Assembly: GCF_021631985.1 (NCBI RefSeq)
Contig: NZ_CP070225.1
Span: 2,356,001 to 2,420,000 of the forward strand
DNA: 64,000 bases
Source of the DNA: Sandaracinus amylolyticus
GTDB lineage: Bacteria; Myxococcota_A; Polyangia; Polyangiales; Sandaracinaceae
Direction: 5' to 3'
Shown here: in pieces, positions 1-10,598 of the stretch
Numbering within the stretch: the stretch's first letter is position 1
How the letters are laid out: each line of letters begins with the position of its first letter
Program-made: the position numbers and the translations under genes
The notes under the pieces: model-generated
What the model was told of the DNA's origin: nothing
The model's database searches: none
Seen by the model: the letters and a program-made list of their open reading frames with translations, nothing else

Positions 1-129
1 GCGCAGCGTCGGCTCGCCCGCGCGCAGCGCCGCGTCGAGCGCCAGGAGCTGGGTGTTCGCGTTGGCGAGGTGCTCGTCGACCTCGTCGAGGTATGCGTCG
101 AGGAACTCGCGGAGATCGACGCGGCTCAC
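1..129 (-). CDS. CheA-type histidine kinase, N-terminal fragment (cut by window edge)
   Basis: Reading the minus strand from a GTG at 129 gives an open frame that runs off the window. It begins VSRVDLREFLDAYLDEVDEHL and continues with a leucine/alanine-rich helix. This looks like the first helix of the HPt (P1) domain of CheA, where 'F..YL.E..E.L' precedes the phospho-histidine helix. The GTG overlaps the TGA of the upstream CheY-like gene (GTGA), so the two are translationally coupled. About 42 residues are visible; the phospho-histidine and the kinase core lie outside. By context it is the third gene of a hybrid-kinase, receiver, CheA operon. A free-standing HPt protein is the alternative. 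Confidence 0.6.
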   Translation of the reverse strand, partial: MSRVDLREFLDAYLDEVDEHLANANTQLLALDAALRAGEPTLR

Positions 130-506
130 ACGCCCTCGGCGAGGCCGAGCAGAGCGCGCGTCTCCGCGAGGATCTCCTCCGGCGAGAACGGCTTGACCAT
201 GAAGCGCGACGCGCCGGCCTCGAGCGAGCTCGCGCGCGCGCCCTCGTCGCCGCGCGTCGTCACCACGATGATCGGGACCGTCTTCAGGTGGTCCTGCCCG
301 CGCACGAACTCGAGCACCTCGATGCCGCCGATGTCGGGCATGTTGAGGTCGAGCACGACGAGATCGAAGCGCTCCATCGAGAGTCGCTCGATCGCTTCGA
401 GACCGCTGCCAGCGTGCGCGAACACGGCACCCGGCAGACCTCGCAGGCACGCGACGACCATGTCGCGCATCACCTTGCTGTCGTCCACCACGAGGATGTT
501 GGCCAC
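126..506 (-). CDS. CheY-like single-domain response regulator
   Basis: This 126-residue protein is a single receiver domain with no output domain. The acidic pair D8-D9, the phospho-acceptor D53 (LDLNMPD), T82/T83 and the invariant K104 (FMVKPF) are all present, so it should be phosphorylatable. Proteins of this type pass phosphate from a CheA or hybrid kinase to a target such as a motility or polarity protein. It lies 78 bases downstream of the hybrid kinase and overlaps the start of a CheA-type gene, so it is probably the diffusible output of that pair. The start ATG gives MANILVVDDSK, typical for the family. Confidence 0.9.
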   Translation of the reverse strand: MANILVVDDSKVMRDMVVACLRGLPGAVFAHAGSGLEAIERLSMERFDLVVLDLNMPDIGGIEVLEFVRGQDHLKTVPIIVVTTRGDEGARASSLEAGASRFMVKPFSPEEILAETRALLGLAEGV

Positions 507-584
507 GCTGACCTCAGGTCTCGAAGGCTCGCAGCGAGCCGGTCGGGGGAAGGGCGCGATCGTCGAACGCTCCCGCGCGCACGG

Positions 585-2183
585 TCAACGTTCCGGCTGT
601 CCGTCGGGGCGTCGCACGAGCCTGCCGATCACCGAGATCAGCTCGTCGATGTCGAGCGGCTTCGGCACGTGCACCTGGAACCCCGCAGCGAGGGCCTCCC
701 AGCGGTCCTCGTCGCGCGCATGCGCCGTCAGCGCGATCGCCGGCACCCAGCGCGCGCCGAGACGCGCCCGCACCGCGCGCATCAGTCCATAGCCGTCGAG
801 GTTCGGCATCGAGACGTCGGAGACCATCAGATCGGGCACCGACGCATCGAGCGCGGCGAGCGCCGCCGCGGCCGACGTCGCGGTCTGCACCGACGCCCCT
901 GCGCGCTCGAGCGCGACGCGCAGCAGCTCGAGCCCGTCGGGATCGTCGTCGACGACGAGCAAGCGCAGCCCGCGCGCGTCGTGTCGCGCCGTGTGCGCCG
1001 GGACATCGATCGCTTCCGGTCGCTCGTGGGTCGTGTGCGCGGGCAGGTGGACCTCGAACGTCGCGCCCTGGCCCGGCCCTCCGCTCGCGGCATGCACGCG
1101 GCCGCCGTGGAGCTCGGTGAGCTGCCGCACGATCGCGAGGCCGAGCCCGAGCCCGCCCTGCTCGCGCGTCGTCGTCGAGTCGGCCTGCCGGAAGCGATCG
1201 AAGACGTGCGGCACCAACGCCGGCTCGATCCCGATGCCCTCGTCCCGCACCCGCAGGCAGATGTCGTTGCAGTCCTGCGAGAGCGTCACCTCGATGCGGC
1301 GACCGGAGGGCGTGAACTTGATCGCGTTCGACACGAGGTTCCACGCGACCTGCTGCACGCGCGCGGCATCGCCCCAGATCGTCATCCCGCGATCGACGCG
1401 CTGCTCCAGCGACACGCCCTTCGAGGCCGCGGCGGGGCGCAGGCTCTCGATCGCCTGCTCGACCTCGTCGGCGACGTCGATCGTGGCGCGCTCGAGGCGC
1501 AGCTTCCCCGCGATCACGCGCGACAGATCGAGCAGATCCTCGACGATGCGCGCCTGCGCGCGCGCGTTGCGCTCGATCGTGTCGAGCGCGCGCTCCGAGC
1601 GCGTCGGATCGAGCGTGCCCGAGCGCAGGAGCCGAGCCCATCCGAGGATCGCGTTGAGCGGCGTGCGCAGCTCGTGCGAGACCATCGCGAGGAAGACGTC
1701 CTTCGCGCGGTTCGCGGCCTCCGCCTCGGCGCGCGCCTCTCGCTCGCGCACCAGCAGCGTCGCGATCTCGCGCTCGGCGCGCTCGGCGCGATCACGGAGC
1801 TGCTTGGCGCGCACCAGCGTCGCCACGCGCGCCAGGAGCTCGGCCGCGCTCGCTTGCTTGCCGACCCAGTCGTCGGCGCCCGCGGTGAGCGCCTCGAGCA
1901 TGTCCTGCTCGTCACCCGTCGACGTGAAGACGAGGATCGGCAGGCCGACCGTCGCTTCCTGCGTGCGCAGGAAGCGGCAGACCTCGATGCCCTGCACGCC
2001 CGGCATGTGCCAATCGAGCACCAGCAGGTCGGGGAGCTCGCCGGTCGCGGCGCGCTCCAGCACCCCCGCGCCGTCGCTGAAGAGCACGACGTGGTAGGTC
2101 GCGGAGAGCGTGCGCCGGACCGCCTCGGCCTCGATGATCACGTCCTCGGCGACCCAGATGATCGGCCGCGCTCGATCGCTCAT
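585..2183 (-). CDS. Hybrid sensor histidine kinase, REC-HisKA-HATPase-REC
   Basis: The protein is about 532 residues and cytosolic, with no membrane segment or signal peptide. Domain order: an N-terminal receiver (acceptor D57 in LLVLDWHMPG), a short coiled-coil linker, the HisKA helix with H170 (MVSHELRTPLN), an ATPase domain with N box (NLVSNAIKF) and G boxes (DEGIGI, GLGLGLAIV), then a second receiver with D456 (MVSDVSMP). Input therefore comes through phosphorylation of the first receiver rather than through a ligand domain. ATG 2183 is preferred; the frame stays open upstream to 2228, but those residues look non-coding. A minus-strand promoter is proposed at 2251-2280. The downstream genes encode a CheY and a CheA. 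Confidence 0.88.
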   Translation of the reverse strand: MSDRARPIIWVAEDVIIEAEAVRRTLSATYHVVLFSDGAGVLERAATGELPDLLVLDWHMPGVQGIEVCRFLRTQEATVGLPILVFTSTGDEQDMLEALTAGADDWVGKQASAAELLARVATLVRAKQLRDRAERAEREIATLLVREREARAEAEAANRAKDVFLAMVSHELRTPLNAILGWARLLRSGTLDPTRSERALDTIERNARAQARIVEDLLDLSRVIAGKLRLERATIDVADEVEQAIESLRPAAASKGVSLEQRVDRGMTIWGDAARVQQVAWNLVSNAIKFTPSGRRIEVTLSQDCNDICLRVRDEGIGIEPALVPHVFDRFRQADSTTTREQGGLGLGLAIVRQLTELHGGRVHAASGGPGQGATFEVHLPAHTTHERPEAIDVPAHTARHDARGLRLLVVDDDPDGLELLRVALERAGASVQTATSAAAALAALDASVPDLMVSDVSMPNLDGYGLMRAVRARLGARWVPAIALTAHARDEDRWEALAAGFQVHVPKPLDIDELISVIGRLVRRPDGQPER

Positions 2184-2250
2184 GCTCACGTGTCCTGCCG
2201 TCGTTTCCCTCGACGCGTCGGTGCACAACGAGCAGACGACCGCCGCCTGC

Positions 2251-2280
2251 CCTGTATCGGCCCGGATTCGAGGACGTCAA
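2251..2280 (-). promoter_or_regulatory. Candidate sigma70-type promoter of the hybrid-kinase operon
   Basis: On the minus strand TTGACG (2280-2275) is followed after 18 bases by TACAGG (2256-2251). The -35 matches the consensus at five of six positions and the -10 at TA-A. Transcription would start about 60 bases before the kinase ATG at 2183. Confidence 0.4.
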
Positions 2281-2343
2281 CGCCGATTCGCACACTCTGT
2301 GAGGAGGAGCGAACGGAGGCTTCGCCCCGCGATCCAGGGCTGC

Positions 2344-2349
2344 TAGCAT
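2344..2349 (+). promoter_or_regulatory. Candidate extended -10 element upstream of accA
   Basis: TGC-TAGCAT is an extended -10 (TGnTAnnaT) whose hexamer ends 15 bases before the accA ATG. No convincing -35 is seen. A start near 2356 would leave a leader of roughly nine bases. Confidence 0.3.
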
Positions 2350-2364
2350 CGGCGCCTTCCCGGC

Positions 2365-3330
2365 ATGGCCCACCTGGATTTCGAGAAGCCCATCGTCGAG
2401 CTCGAGGACCGCATCCGCGAGCTCAAGCTGTACGGCGTGCGCGAGCAGGGGTTCGAGTCGGAGCTCCGCAAGCTCGAGGAGCGCGTCACCACGCTGCAGA
2501 AGGAGATCTACGACGAGCTCTCCGTCTGGCAGAAGGTCCAGCTCAGCCGACACCCCGATCGCCCGTATTTCCTCGACTACCTCGAGCGTCTCTTCGACGA
2601 CGTGGTCGAGCTCCACGGGGATCGCGCGTACTCCGACGACTCCGCGATCGTGTCCGGCTTCGCGCGGCTCGACGGAAAGAGCGTCGCGGTGATCGGCCAC
2701 CAGAAGGGCCGCACCACCAAGGAGAAGCTGCGCCGCAACTTCGGCATGGCGCACCCCGAGGGCTATCGGAAGGCGATGCGCATCATGGAGATGGCGGATC
2801 GCTTCCGCCGTCCGGTGCTGACGTTCATCGACACGCCCGGCGCGTACCCCGGCATCGGCGCCGAGGAGCGAGGCCAGAGCGAGGCGATCGGACAGTCGCT
2901 CCTCGTGATGTCGCGCCTGCGCGTGCCGGTGATCGCGACGGTGATCGGCGAGGGCGGCTCGGGCGGTGCGCTCGCGCTCGGCGTCGCGAACCGCGTGCTG
3001 ATGATGCAGTTCGCGACGTACTCGGTGATCACGCCCGAGGGCTGCGCGTCGATCCTCTGGCGCGACGGAACCCGCGCGCCCGAGGCCGCGGTGCAGCTCA
3101 AGCTCCTCGCGGGCAACGCGCGGGAGCTCGGGGTGGTCGACGAGGTCGTCTCCGAGCCGACGGGCGGTGCGCATCGCGATCCCGACGACGCCGCGCGTCG
3201 CCTCGGTGCGTCGCTGCGACGTCACCTCGCGGAGCTCGGCGCGATGGATGGCAACGCGCTGGTCGAGCAGCGGTATCGCAAGTTCCGCACGATGGGCGTG
3301 ATCCACTCCCTCTCGCCGACGGACAGCTGA
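2365..3330 (+). CDS. accA: Acetyl-CoA carboxylase carboxyltransferase subunit alpha
   Basis: The 321-residue protein has the usual AccA length. AccA with AccD transfers the carboxyl group from carboxybiotin to acetyl-CoA, giving malonyl-CoA for fatty-acid synthesis in the cytosol. Recognisable blocks are the N-terminal helical region (LDFEKPIVELEDRI), the substrate-binding segments FIDTPGAYPGIGAEERGQ and IGEGGSGGALALG, and SVITPEGCASILW. The start ATG gives the family-typical N-terminus. Its TGA overlaps the ATG of the PrsW-type gene (TGATG), so the two are co-translated. No accD is seen in the window. A candidate extended -10 lies just upstream. Confidence 0.97.
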   Translation: MAHLDFEKPIVELEDRIRELKLYGVREQGFESELRKLEERVTTLQKEIYDELSVWQKVQLSRHPDRPYFLDYLERLFDDVVELHGDRAYSDDSAIVSGFARLDGKSVAVIGHQKGRTTKEKLRRNFGMAHPEGYRKAMRIMEMADRFRRPVLTFIDTPGAYPGIGAEERGQSEAIGQSLLVMSRLRVPVIATVIGEGGSGGALALGVANRVLMMQFATYSVITPEGCASILWRDGTRAPEAAVQLKLLAGNARELGVVDEVVSEPTGGAHRDPDDAARRLGASLRRHLAELGAMDGNALVEQRYRKFRTMGVIHSLSPTDS

Positions 3331-4523
3331 TGCACCCGCAGCACTCGCCGGCGCCGGTCACCCCGGGTCACGCGAATCGCTCGCTGCCGAGCACCCACAT
3401 CGAGGATCCCTACCGCACGCGCAAGATCGTCGGCGGGATCCTGTGGCTGCTCGGACAGATCGTCGGCTTGGCGTTGCTGGTGCTGCTCTTCGGTCTGCTC
3501 CCGCTGCTCACGGCGAACCCGGGACAGGCGTTCTTCGGCATGGCGATCGGTGCGTCGCTCGCGTTCCCCGCGATGTGCGTCTACCTGACGTTCCCGCGCC
3601 TGCTCGATCGCTACGACCCCGAGCCGCTCTACGCGCTCGCGCTCTGCCTGCTCTGGGGCGCGTGCGCGGCGTGCGGGTTCTCCGCGCTGATCAACTCGGG
3701 CGTCGACGCGGTCGTCGCGTCGATCGCGGGGCCCGAGTGGGGCAACACCGTGGGCGCGGTGGTGTCGGCGCCGCTCGTCGAGGAGTTCTGGAAGGGGATC
3801 GCCGTCGTCGGCGTGTTCTACTTCCTGCGCAACGAGTTCGACGGAGTCGTCGACGGGATCATCTACGCGACGTTCACCGCGATCGGCTTCGCTGCGACCG
3901 AGAACGTCATCTACTACGCGAACTCGCTCGCCGAGAACCCCGAGGCGCTCGCGTTCACGTTCATCATCCGCGGCGTGATCGCGCCGTGGGGCCACCCGCT
4001 CTACACGTCGATGACGGGCATCGGGCTCGGCATCGCGCGCGAGAGCCATCGCACCTGGGTGAAGCTGGTCGCGCCGCTGATGGGCTACGGCGGCGCGGTG
4101 TTCCTCCACGCGCTGTGGAACGGCTCGGCGACGCTCGCCGACTTCATGGGCGCGTCGGGCCTCTTCCTGCTGCTGCTCCCGCTCTGGCTCGTCTTCGTCG
4201 CGGCGTTCGTGATCATGGTGATGGTCCTCGTCGTGCGCCGAGGTCGGATCATCCGCGAGAACCTGCTCGACGAGGTCGCGCTCGGGCACCTCACGCAGAA
4301 GGAGCTCGACCTCGTGTGCTCCGCGTTCGGCGGGCTCGTCGCGTGGTTCCGCAAGGGCGCGAGGGGCACGGAGTTCGTGCGCGCGGTCGCGCGTCTCGGG
4401 CTCTCGAAGTGGCACACCGCGCGCGCGATGCGCGGACAGAACCGGACGTTCTCGATGGACTTCATCCTCCCGCTGCGCGCGAAGATCCGCGAGCTGCGCG
4501 CGCAGGGAGCCTCGCCCGCCTGA
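3330..4523 (+). CDS. PrsW-family intramembrane metalloprotease-like protein
   Basis: The 397-residue polytopic membrane protein has strong hydrophobic segments from about residue 33 to 295. The PrsW/CPBP hallmarks are present in order: E151-E152 in APLVEEFWK, E191-N192 in FAATENVIYY, H222 in PWGHPLY and H260 in FLHALWN. In the family these residues form the membrane-embedded active site; Bacillus PrsW cleaves the anti-sigma factor RsiW. The roughly 100-residue C-terminal tail is cytosolic and basic (ending in LRAKIRELRAQG) and is not part of the family core. The ATG overlaps the accA stop. The substrate is unknown; the nearest ECF sigma operon in the window is 14 kb away. Confidence 0.85.
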   Translation: MHPQHSPAPVTPGHANRSLPSTHIEDPYRTRKIVGGILWLLGQIVGLALLVLLFGLLPLLTANPGQAFFGMAIGASLAFPAMCVYLTFPRLLDRYDPEPLYALALCLLWGACAACGFSALINSGVDAVVASIAGPEWGNTVGAVVSAPLVEEFWKGIAVVGVFYFLRNEFDGVVDGIIYATFTAIGFAATENVIYYANSLAENPEALAFTFIIRGVIAPWGHPLYTSMTGIGLGIARESHRTWVKLVAPLMGYGGAVFLHALWNGSATLADFMGASGLFLLLLPLWLVFVAAFVIMVMVLVVRRGRIIRENLLDEVALGHLTQKELDLVCSAFGGLVAWFRKGARGTEFVRAVARLGLSKWHTARAMRGQNRTFSMDFILPLRAKIRELRAQGASPA

Positions 4524-4650
4524 CGTGTGGCGAGCGCGCGCGACGATCGTGGCGCGCGCGTGACGCTCGTTCGCGGACGTGGTCCGCGTACGCGCGAAGG
4601 AATCCGCGACGGCGCGCGCTTCGCAATCGTGCACCCCAGGGAACCTGGTG

Positions 4651-5472
4651 ATGCACAAGGGTGGGGCGCTGGTCGCGGGAACGCTCTCGTTGCTCGTCGC
4701 TGCGTGCGGCGAGGGCGGCGGGAGCACGCCGCGGGTCGATGGCTCGGTGCCGCTCGTCGGCGACGACGCGGCGGTGACGACACCGCCACCTCCGCCTCCA
4801 CCGCCACCCGGTCCCGTCGACTGTGCGGCCGGTCCGGTCGCGTCGTTCGCGGGCACCGTGCAGGCGCTCGCCGATCGCAGGGCGATTGCGGGCGCGCGGG
4901 TCTGCGTGCTCGATCATCCGGAGATCCCGTGCGTGGCCACGAACGCCGAGGGCTTCTACGTGCTCGGGTGCGCGCCGATCGGCGACGCGGCGATCTCGTT
5001 CGAGGCGGACGGCTTCGCGAGCGGGGTGTGGCTCTGGCGCGGCGTCGCGGGCGAGCCGACCGACCTCTCGGTGCTGCTCGCGCGTGACAGCGAGAACACC
5101 GGGTATCTCGCGCCGACCGGCGTGACGTACCCCGATGGCTCGAGCGCGCTCGTCACGATCGACGCGAACGGTGCGGTGGAGGGGCTGACCGCGCGGCTGC
5201 GCAGCGGGAGCGGTCACGGCGCGTTCTACAGCGCAGACGACGGAGGGCGGATCGATCCATCCGCCACGTTTCTCGCGGACGAGAGCGAGCTCGTGTTCTT
5301 CGTCGCGCGGCCGTGGGAAGGATGGGGCGAGCTCGAGGTCGAGCTGATCGCGCCCGGGCGCACCTGCGCGCAGACCGATGGCGCGTGGCAGGCGCGCGAC
5401 GGCGCGCCGAACGCGGTGCGGGTGCCGGTGCGGCCGGATACCGAGACCGTGATCTGGATCACCTGCGAGTGA
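4651..5472 (+). CDS. Lipoprotein with carboxypeptidase-regulatory-like fold
   Basis: The ATG at 4651 gives a short basic N-terminus, a hydrophobic stretch and the lipobox LLVAAC, so the mature protein starts at a lipidated cysteine. A low-complexity linker rich in proline (nine prolines in a row) follows. Then comes a domain with the pattern GTVQALADRRAIAGARVCV...TNAEGFYVLGCAPIGDAAISFEADGF. This resembles the carboxypeptidase regulatory-like (CarboxypepD_reg) beta-sandwich, where 'T...G.Y' is the signature. The C-terminal half is unassigned. A small hairpin (CCAGG-GAA-CCTGG, 4636-4648) sits right before the start. Myxobacterial surface lipoproteins often have this layout; the ligand is unknown. 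Confidence 0.7.
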   Translation: MHKGGALVAGTLSLLVAACGEGGGSTPRVDGSVPLVGDDAAVTTPPPPPPPPPGPVDCAAGPVASFAGTVQALADRRAIAGARVCVLDHPEIPCVATNAEGFYVLGCAPIGDAAISFEADGFASGVWLWRGVAGEPTDLSVLLARDSENTGYLAPTGVTYPDGSSALVTIDANGAVEGLTARLRSGSGHGAFYSADDGGRIDPSATFLADESELVFFVARPWEGWGELEVELIAPGRTCAQTDGAWQARDGAPNAVRVPVRPDTETVIWITCE

Positions 5473-5513
5473 TCACGACGAGCGCGAGCACGCCTGGCGA
5501 CTCGAGGACCCCA

Positions 5514-8226
<2,713 letters not shown>

Positions 8227-8229
8227 GCC

Positions 8230-8481
8230 ATGCAGCCCCATCTGCTCGAGATGCTCGCCGATCCCGAGACGCGGAAGCCGCTCTCGCGCGCGAGCGAGGC
8301 CGACCTCGCGAAGCTGCGCGGCGCGATCGACGCCGGCCGCGCGCGACGCCGCGACGGCCACGCGATCCCGGCGTTCGAGGGCGCGTTCCTCACGACGGAT
8401 CGCAAGGTCGCCTACCTCGTCGAGAACGGCGTTCCGAACTTCGTGATCGACGAGCGCGTCGAGCTCGACGCGCCGGTCTGA
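8230..8481 (+). CDS. Trm112/UPF0434-like small protein
   Basis: The 83-residue protein starts MQPHLLEMLADPETRKPLSRAS and ends with YLVENGVPNFVIDERV. This matches the layout of the Trm112 (UPF0434/YcaR) family: 'LL.IL.CP.....L', then 'YPI.dGIP.ml..EA'. The zinc-binding cysteines seen in some members are absent; the first is replaced by aspartate (ADPETR). Family members act as small activators or scaffolds of methyltransferases. It is the third gene of the carboxypeptidase-hemB unit. Its stop abuts the stop of the convergent gene in the palindrome TGATCA (8479-8484). Confidence 0.7.
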   Translation: MQPHLLEMLADPETRKPLSRASEADLAKLRGAIDAGRARRRDGHAIPAFEGAFLTTDRKVAYLVENGVPNFVIDERVELDAPV

Positions 8482-9204
8482 TCACGCATCGCCACGGAAG
8501 CGCGCGAGCACGAGATCGAGCAGCGGCTCGATCCCTTCCTCGCGACGCAACGTGACGAGCGGCACGCCCGCGTCCTCGAGGCCCGGCAGCACCGCGCGCC
8601 CCCAACCGCTCTCCGAGCCCCACACCACCGGCATCGCGCTCAGCGGCACGCCGCGCAGCATCGCGGTCAGCGCGCGCGGCTCCACCGCGGCGGGCGAGGT
8701 CGCGTCGATCAGCACGATGAGCGGCGAGTACGCGAACACCGCCTTGCGGAACGCCGCTTCGTCCACGACCGGCACCGCGTACACCCGGTCTTCGCCGAGG
8801 CACGCGGTGAGCCGCTCCGCGAACGCATCGCTCGCACCGAGCACGACGACGGGCACCGGCTTCTGCACCACCGCCATCTGTGCAGTGGCCGTGGGATCGC
8901 TCGCGCCTTCCCACGCCTCGTGATCGACCTCGACGTCGACCGCGACGCCGTCGCCCTCGATCGCCCGCTCGAACAGATCGTCGATGATCTGCAGGATCTG
9001 CGACGCGTCCTCGGGGCGCACCTTGCGGCGCACCGCCTCCGCGAGGGCCTGCTCCGCGAACGAGCGCGTCTCCTCGAGCGAGCGTGGGGGCTTCCGTCCC
9101 GAGATCTCGAGCGCGTCGAAGAGCAGCGCCGTGGCGACCTCCGGTGCGACCACGCCCTCGAGCGCCTCGCGCAGCAGCACCATCTCGGCTCGGGTCGCGC
9201 TCAT
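8482..9204 (-). CDS. Unknown protein with a pseudo-receiver-like C-terminal domain
   Basis: The 240-residue soluble protein has two parts. Residues 1 to about 75 are helical (EALEGVVAPEVATALLFDALE...). The C-terminal half alternates strands and helices like a CheY fold: VPVVVLGASDAF, YSPLIVLIDATSP, MPVVWGSESG and GVPLVTLRREEG. The expected acidic pair of strand 1 is missing (GASD), one aspartate sits at the end of strand 3 (LIDATS), and there is no clear lysine at strand 5. It may therefore be a non-phosphorylated receiver. ATG 9204 was preferred; the frame is open further upstream, but that stretch opposes the FKBP gene. Function is unknown. Confidence 0.6.
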   Translation of the reverse strand: MSATRAEMVLLREALEGVVAPEVATALLFDALEISGRKPPRSLEETRSFAEQALAEAVRRKVRPEDASQILQIIDDLFERAIEGDGVAVDVEVDHEAWEGASDPTATAQMAVVQKPVPVVVLGASDAFAERLTACLGEDRVYAVPVVDEAAFRKAVFAYSPLIVLIDATSPAAVEPRALTAMLRGVPLSAMPVVWGSESGWGRAVLPGLEDAGVPLVTLRREEGIEPLLDLVLARFRGDA

Positions 9205-9237
9205 CTCCGCGCGAGTATGACACCGCTCTGGGCACGC

Positions 9238-9266
9238 TCGACAAGCCCGACGTGCTCGGGTACGAC
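9238..9266 (+). promoter_or_regulatory. Promoter of the tandem-FKBP gene, probably leaderless
   Basis: TCGACA (9238-9243) is followed after 17 bases by TACGAC (9261-9266). The hexamer ends eight bases before the ATG at 9275, so transcription would begin at or within two bases of the start codon. Confidence 0.5.
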
Positions 9267-9274
9267 GCCTCGCA

Positions 9275-10255
9275 ATGAACGGCACGCACGGGATCCGCGC
9301 CCTCTCCATCGCTCTCGCGCTCGCTGGTGCGAGCACCGCCGCGCTCGCCGCATGCGATCGCGACGAGCCGCAGTTCCGCCCCAGCGAAGGCGCGGCCGCG
9401 CCTGGCGATCCGCACGCCGCGCGCGATCCGCACGCCGCCCGCGATCCGCACGGGCACGACCCGCACGCCGCCGATCCCCACGCCCGCCCCGCGCGTCCCG
9501 AGCCCGAGGAGCCCGAGGGCCTGCCCGCGCCCGCCGACGTCGCCGCGGCGCCCGCCGACGCCGAGCGCACCGCATCGGGCCTCGCGTCGAAGGTGATCCA
9601 GCGCGGCACCGGCACCGATCATCCCGGCCCGCGCGATCGCGTCACCGTGCACTACACCGGCTGGACCACCGACGGCCGCATGTTCGACAGCTCGGTCACC
9701 CGCGGCGAGCCTGCGACGTTCCCGCTCGATCGCGTCATCCCCGGCTGGACCGAGGGCGTGCAGCTGATGGTGCAGGGCGAGAAGCGTCGCTTCTGGATCC
9801 CCGCGAACCTCGCGTACGAAGGGCGCCCCGGCCCGCAGGGCACGCTCGTGTTCGACGTCGAGCTGCTCTCGCTCGAGCACGCGCCCGAGCCCCCCGCGGT
9901 GCCCGAGGACGTCGCCGAAGCGCCGCGCACCGCGCAGCGCACCGCATCGGGCCTCGCGTCGCGCGTGCTGCGTCCCGGCACCGGCACGCGTCATCCCAGC
10001 GAGACGAGCCGCGTCGAGGTGCACTACAGCGGCTGGACCACCGACGGTCAGATGTTCGACAGCTCGGTCACCCGCGGCCAGCCCGCGCAGTTCCCGCTGA
10101 ACCGCGTGATCCCGGGCTGGACCGAGGGCGTGCAGCTGATGGTCGAGGGCGAGAAGCGCCGCTTCTGGATCCCCGCGAGCCTCGCGTACGAAGGGCGCCC
10201 CGGCCCCCAGGGCACGCTGGTGTTCGACGTCGAGCTCCTGCGCATCCTCGACTGA
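9275..10255 (+). CDS. Lipoprotein with two tandem FKBP-type peptidyl-prolyl isomerase domains
   Basis: The 326-residue protein has a lipoprotein signal (ALAAC, C27) and then a linker of repeated DPH units at residues 45-70 with six histidines. Two FKBP domains follow, about 95-190 and 215-326. Each starts with RTASGLAS and contains VHYTGWTTDGRMFDSSV or its twin VHYSGWTTDGQMFDSSV, IPGWTEGVQLM, GEKRRFWIP and YEGRPGPQGTLVFDVEL. The copies are very similar, so the duplication is recent or kept homogeneous. FKBP proteins catalyse proline isomerisation and chaperone exported proteins; this one is anchored at the envelope. The His-rich linker may bind metal, as in SlyD. A rho-independent terminator follows. 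Confidence 0.92.
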   Translation: MNGTHGIRALSIALALAGASTAALAACDRDEPQFRPSEGAAAPGDPHAARDPHAARDPHGHDPHAADPHARPARPEPEEPEGLPAPADVAAAPADAERTASGLASKVIQRGTGTDHPGPRDRVTVHYTGWTTDGRMFDSSVTRGEPATFPLDRVIPGWTEGVQLMVQGEKRRFWIPANLAYEGRPGPQGTLVFDVELLSLEHAPEPPAVPEDVAEAPRTAQRTASGLASRVLRPGTGTRHPSETSRVEVHYSGWTTDGQMFDSSVTRGQPAQFPLNRVIPGWTEGVQLMVEGEKRRFWIPASLAYEGRPGPQGTLVFDVELLRILD

Positions 10256-10279
10256 GCTTCCGCCGACGCATCACGAACG

Positions 10280-10314
10280 AGCCGAGCCCGCGGTCCTCCG
10301 CGGCTCGGCTTTCG
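10280..10314 (+). terminator. Rho-independent terminator after the FKBP gene
   Basis: The left arm 10280-10293 pairs with 10298-10310 around a TCCT loop, with one bulged base. The stem is followed by TTTCG and a short T-rich run. It lies 25 bases after the FKBP stop. Confidence 0.65.
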
Positions 10315-10334
10315 TGTTTCTGGTGTCTGCGCCG

Positions 10335-10380
10335 ATTGGCACCCTGACTGGCACGCATCCGTGTGTGCCAGTGCGCCAAT
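10335..10380 (+). other. Nested inverted repeat in the spacer before the desaturase operon
   Basis: ATTGGC (10335-10340) pairs with GCCAAT (10375-10380). Inside it CTGGCAC (10348-10354) pairs with GTGCCAG (10365-10371) around a ten-base loop. The 343-base spacer 10256-10598 holds this element and the terminator before it; I see no gene in it. It could be an operator, an RNA hairpin or a second terminator without a T-run. Confidence 0.4.
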
Positions 10381-10598
10381 TGGGCACGATCGGTGTGAAG
10401 CATACGCACGCAGCGAGAACGCCAGTCCACGCCGGGATGGTCGTGCGTGCACGCAATTCGCCGAAACCCCTCTCGTTCCCGACGCGTGACCTGCGGAATC
10501 GGATGTGCTAGTCGGGTCGCCGGTTTGCTGCCCATTGGGGTAGGGTGCGGGCCGAAGACGCGCGCGAGTGCGCGCCACCGGAGGGGGAGCTGCTCGTC

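Noticed and set aside
93-4523. A 1476-residue plus-strand open frame
   Set aside because: Only its end (from 3330) encodes a recognisable protein (PrsW-like). The part before lies antisense to the kinase genes and across accA in another frame, with Arg/Ala-rich shadow sequence.
10314-10511. 65-residue open frame in the spacer before the desaturases
   Set aside because: Starts inside the terminator region, contains the inverted repeat, and has no ribosome binding site or recognisable features.
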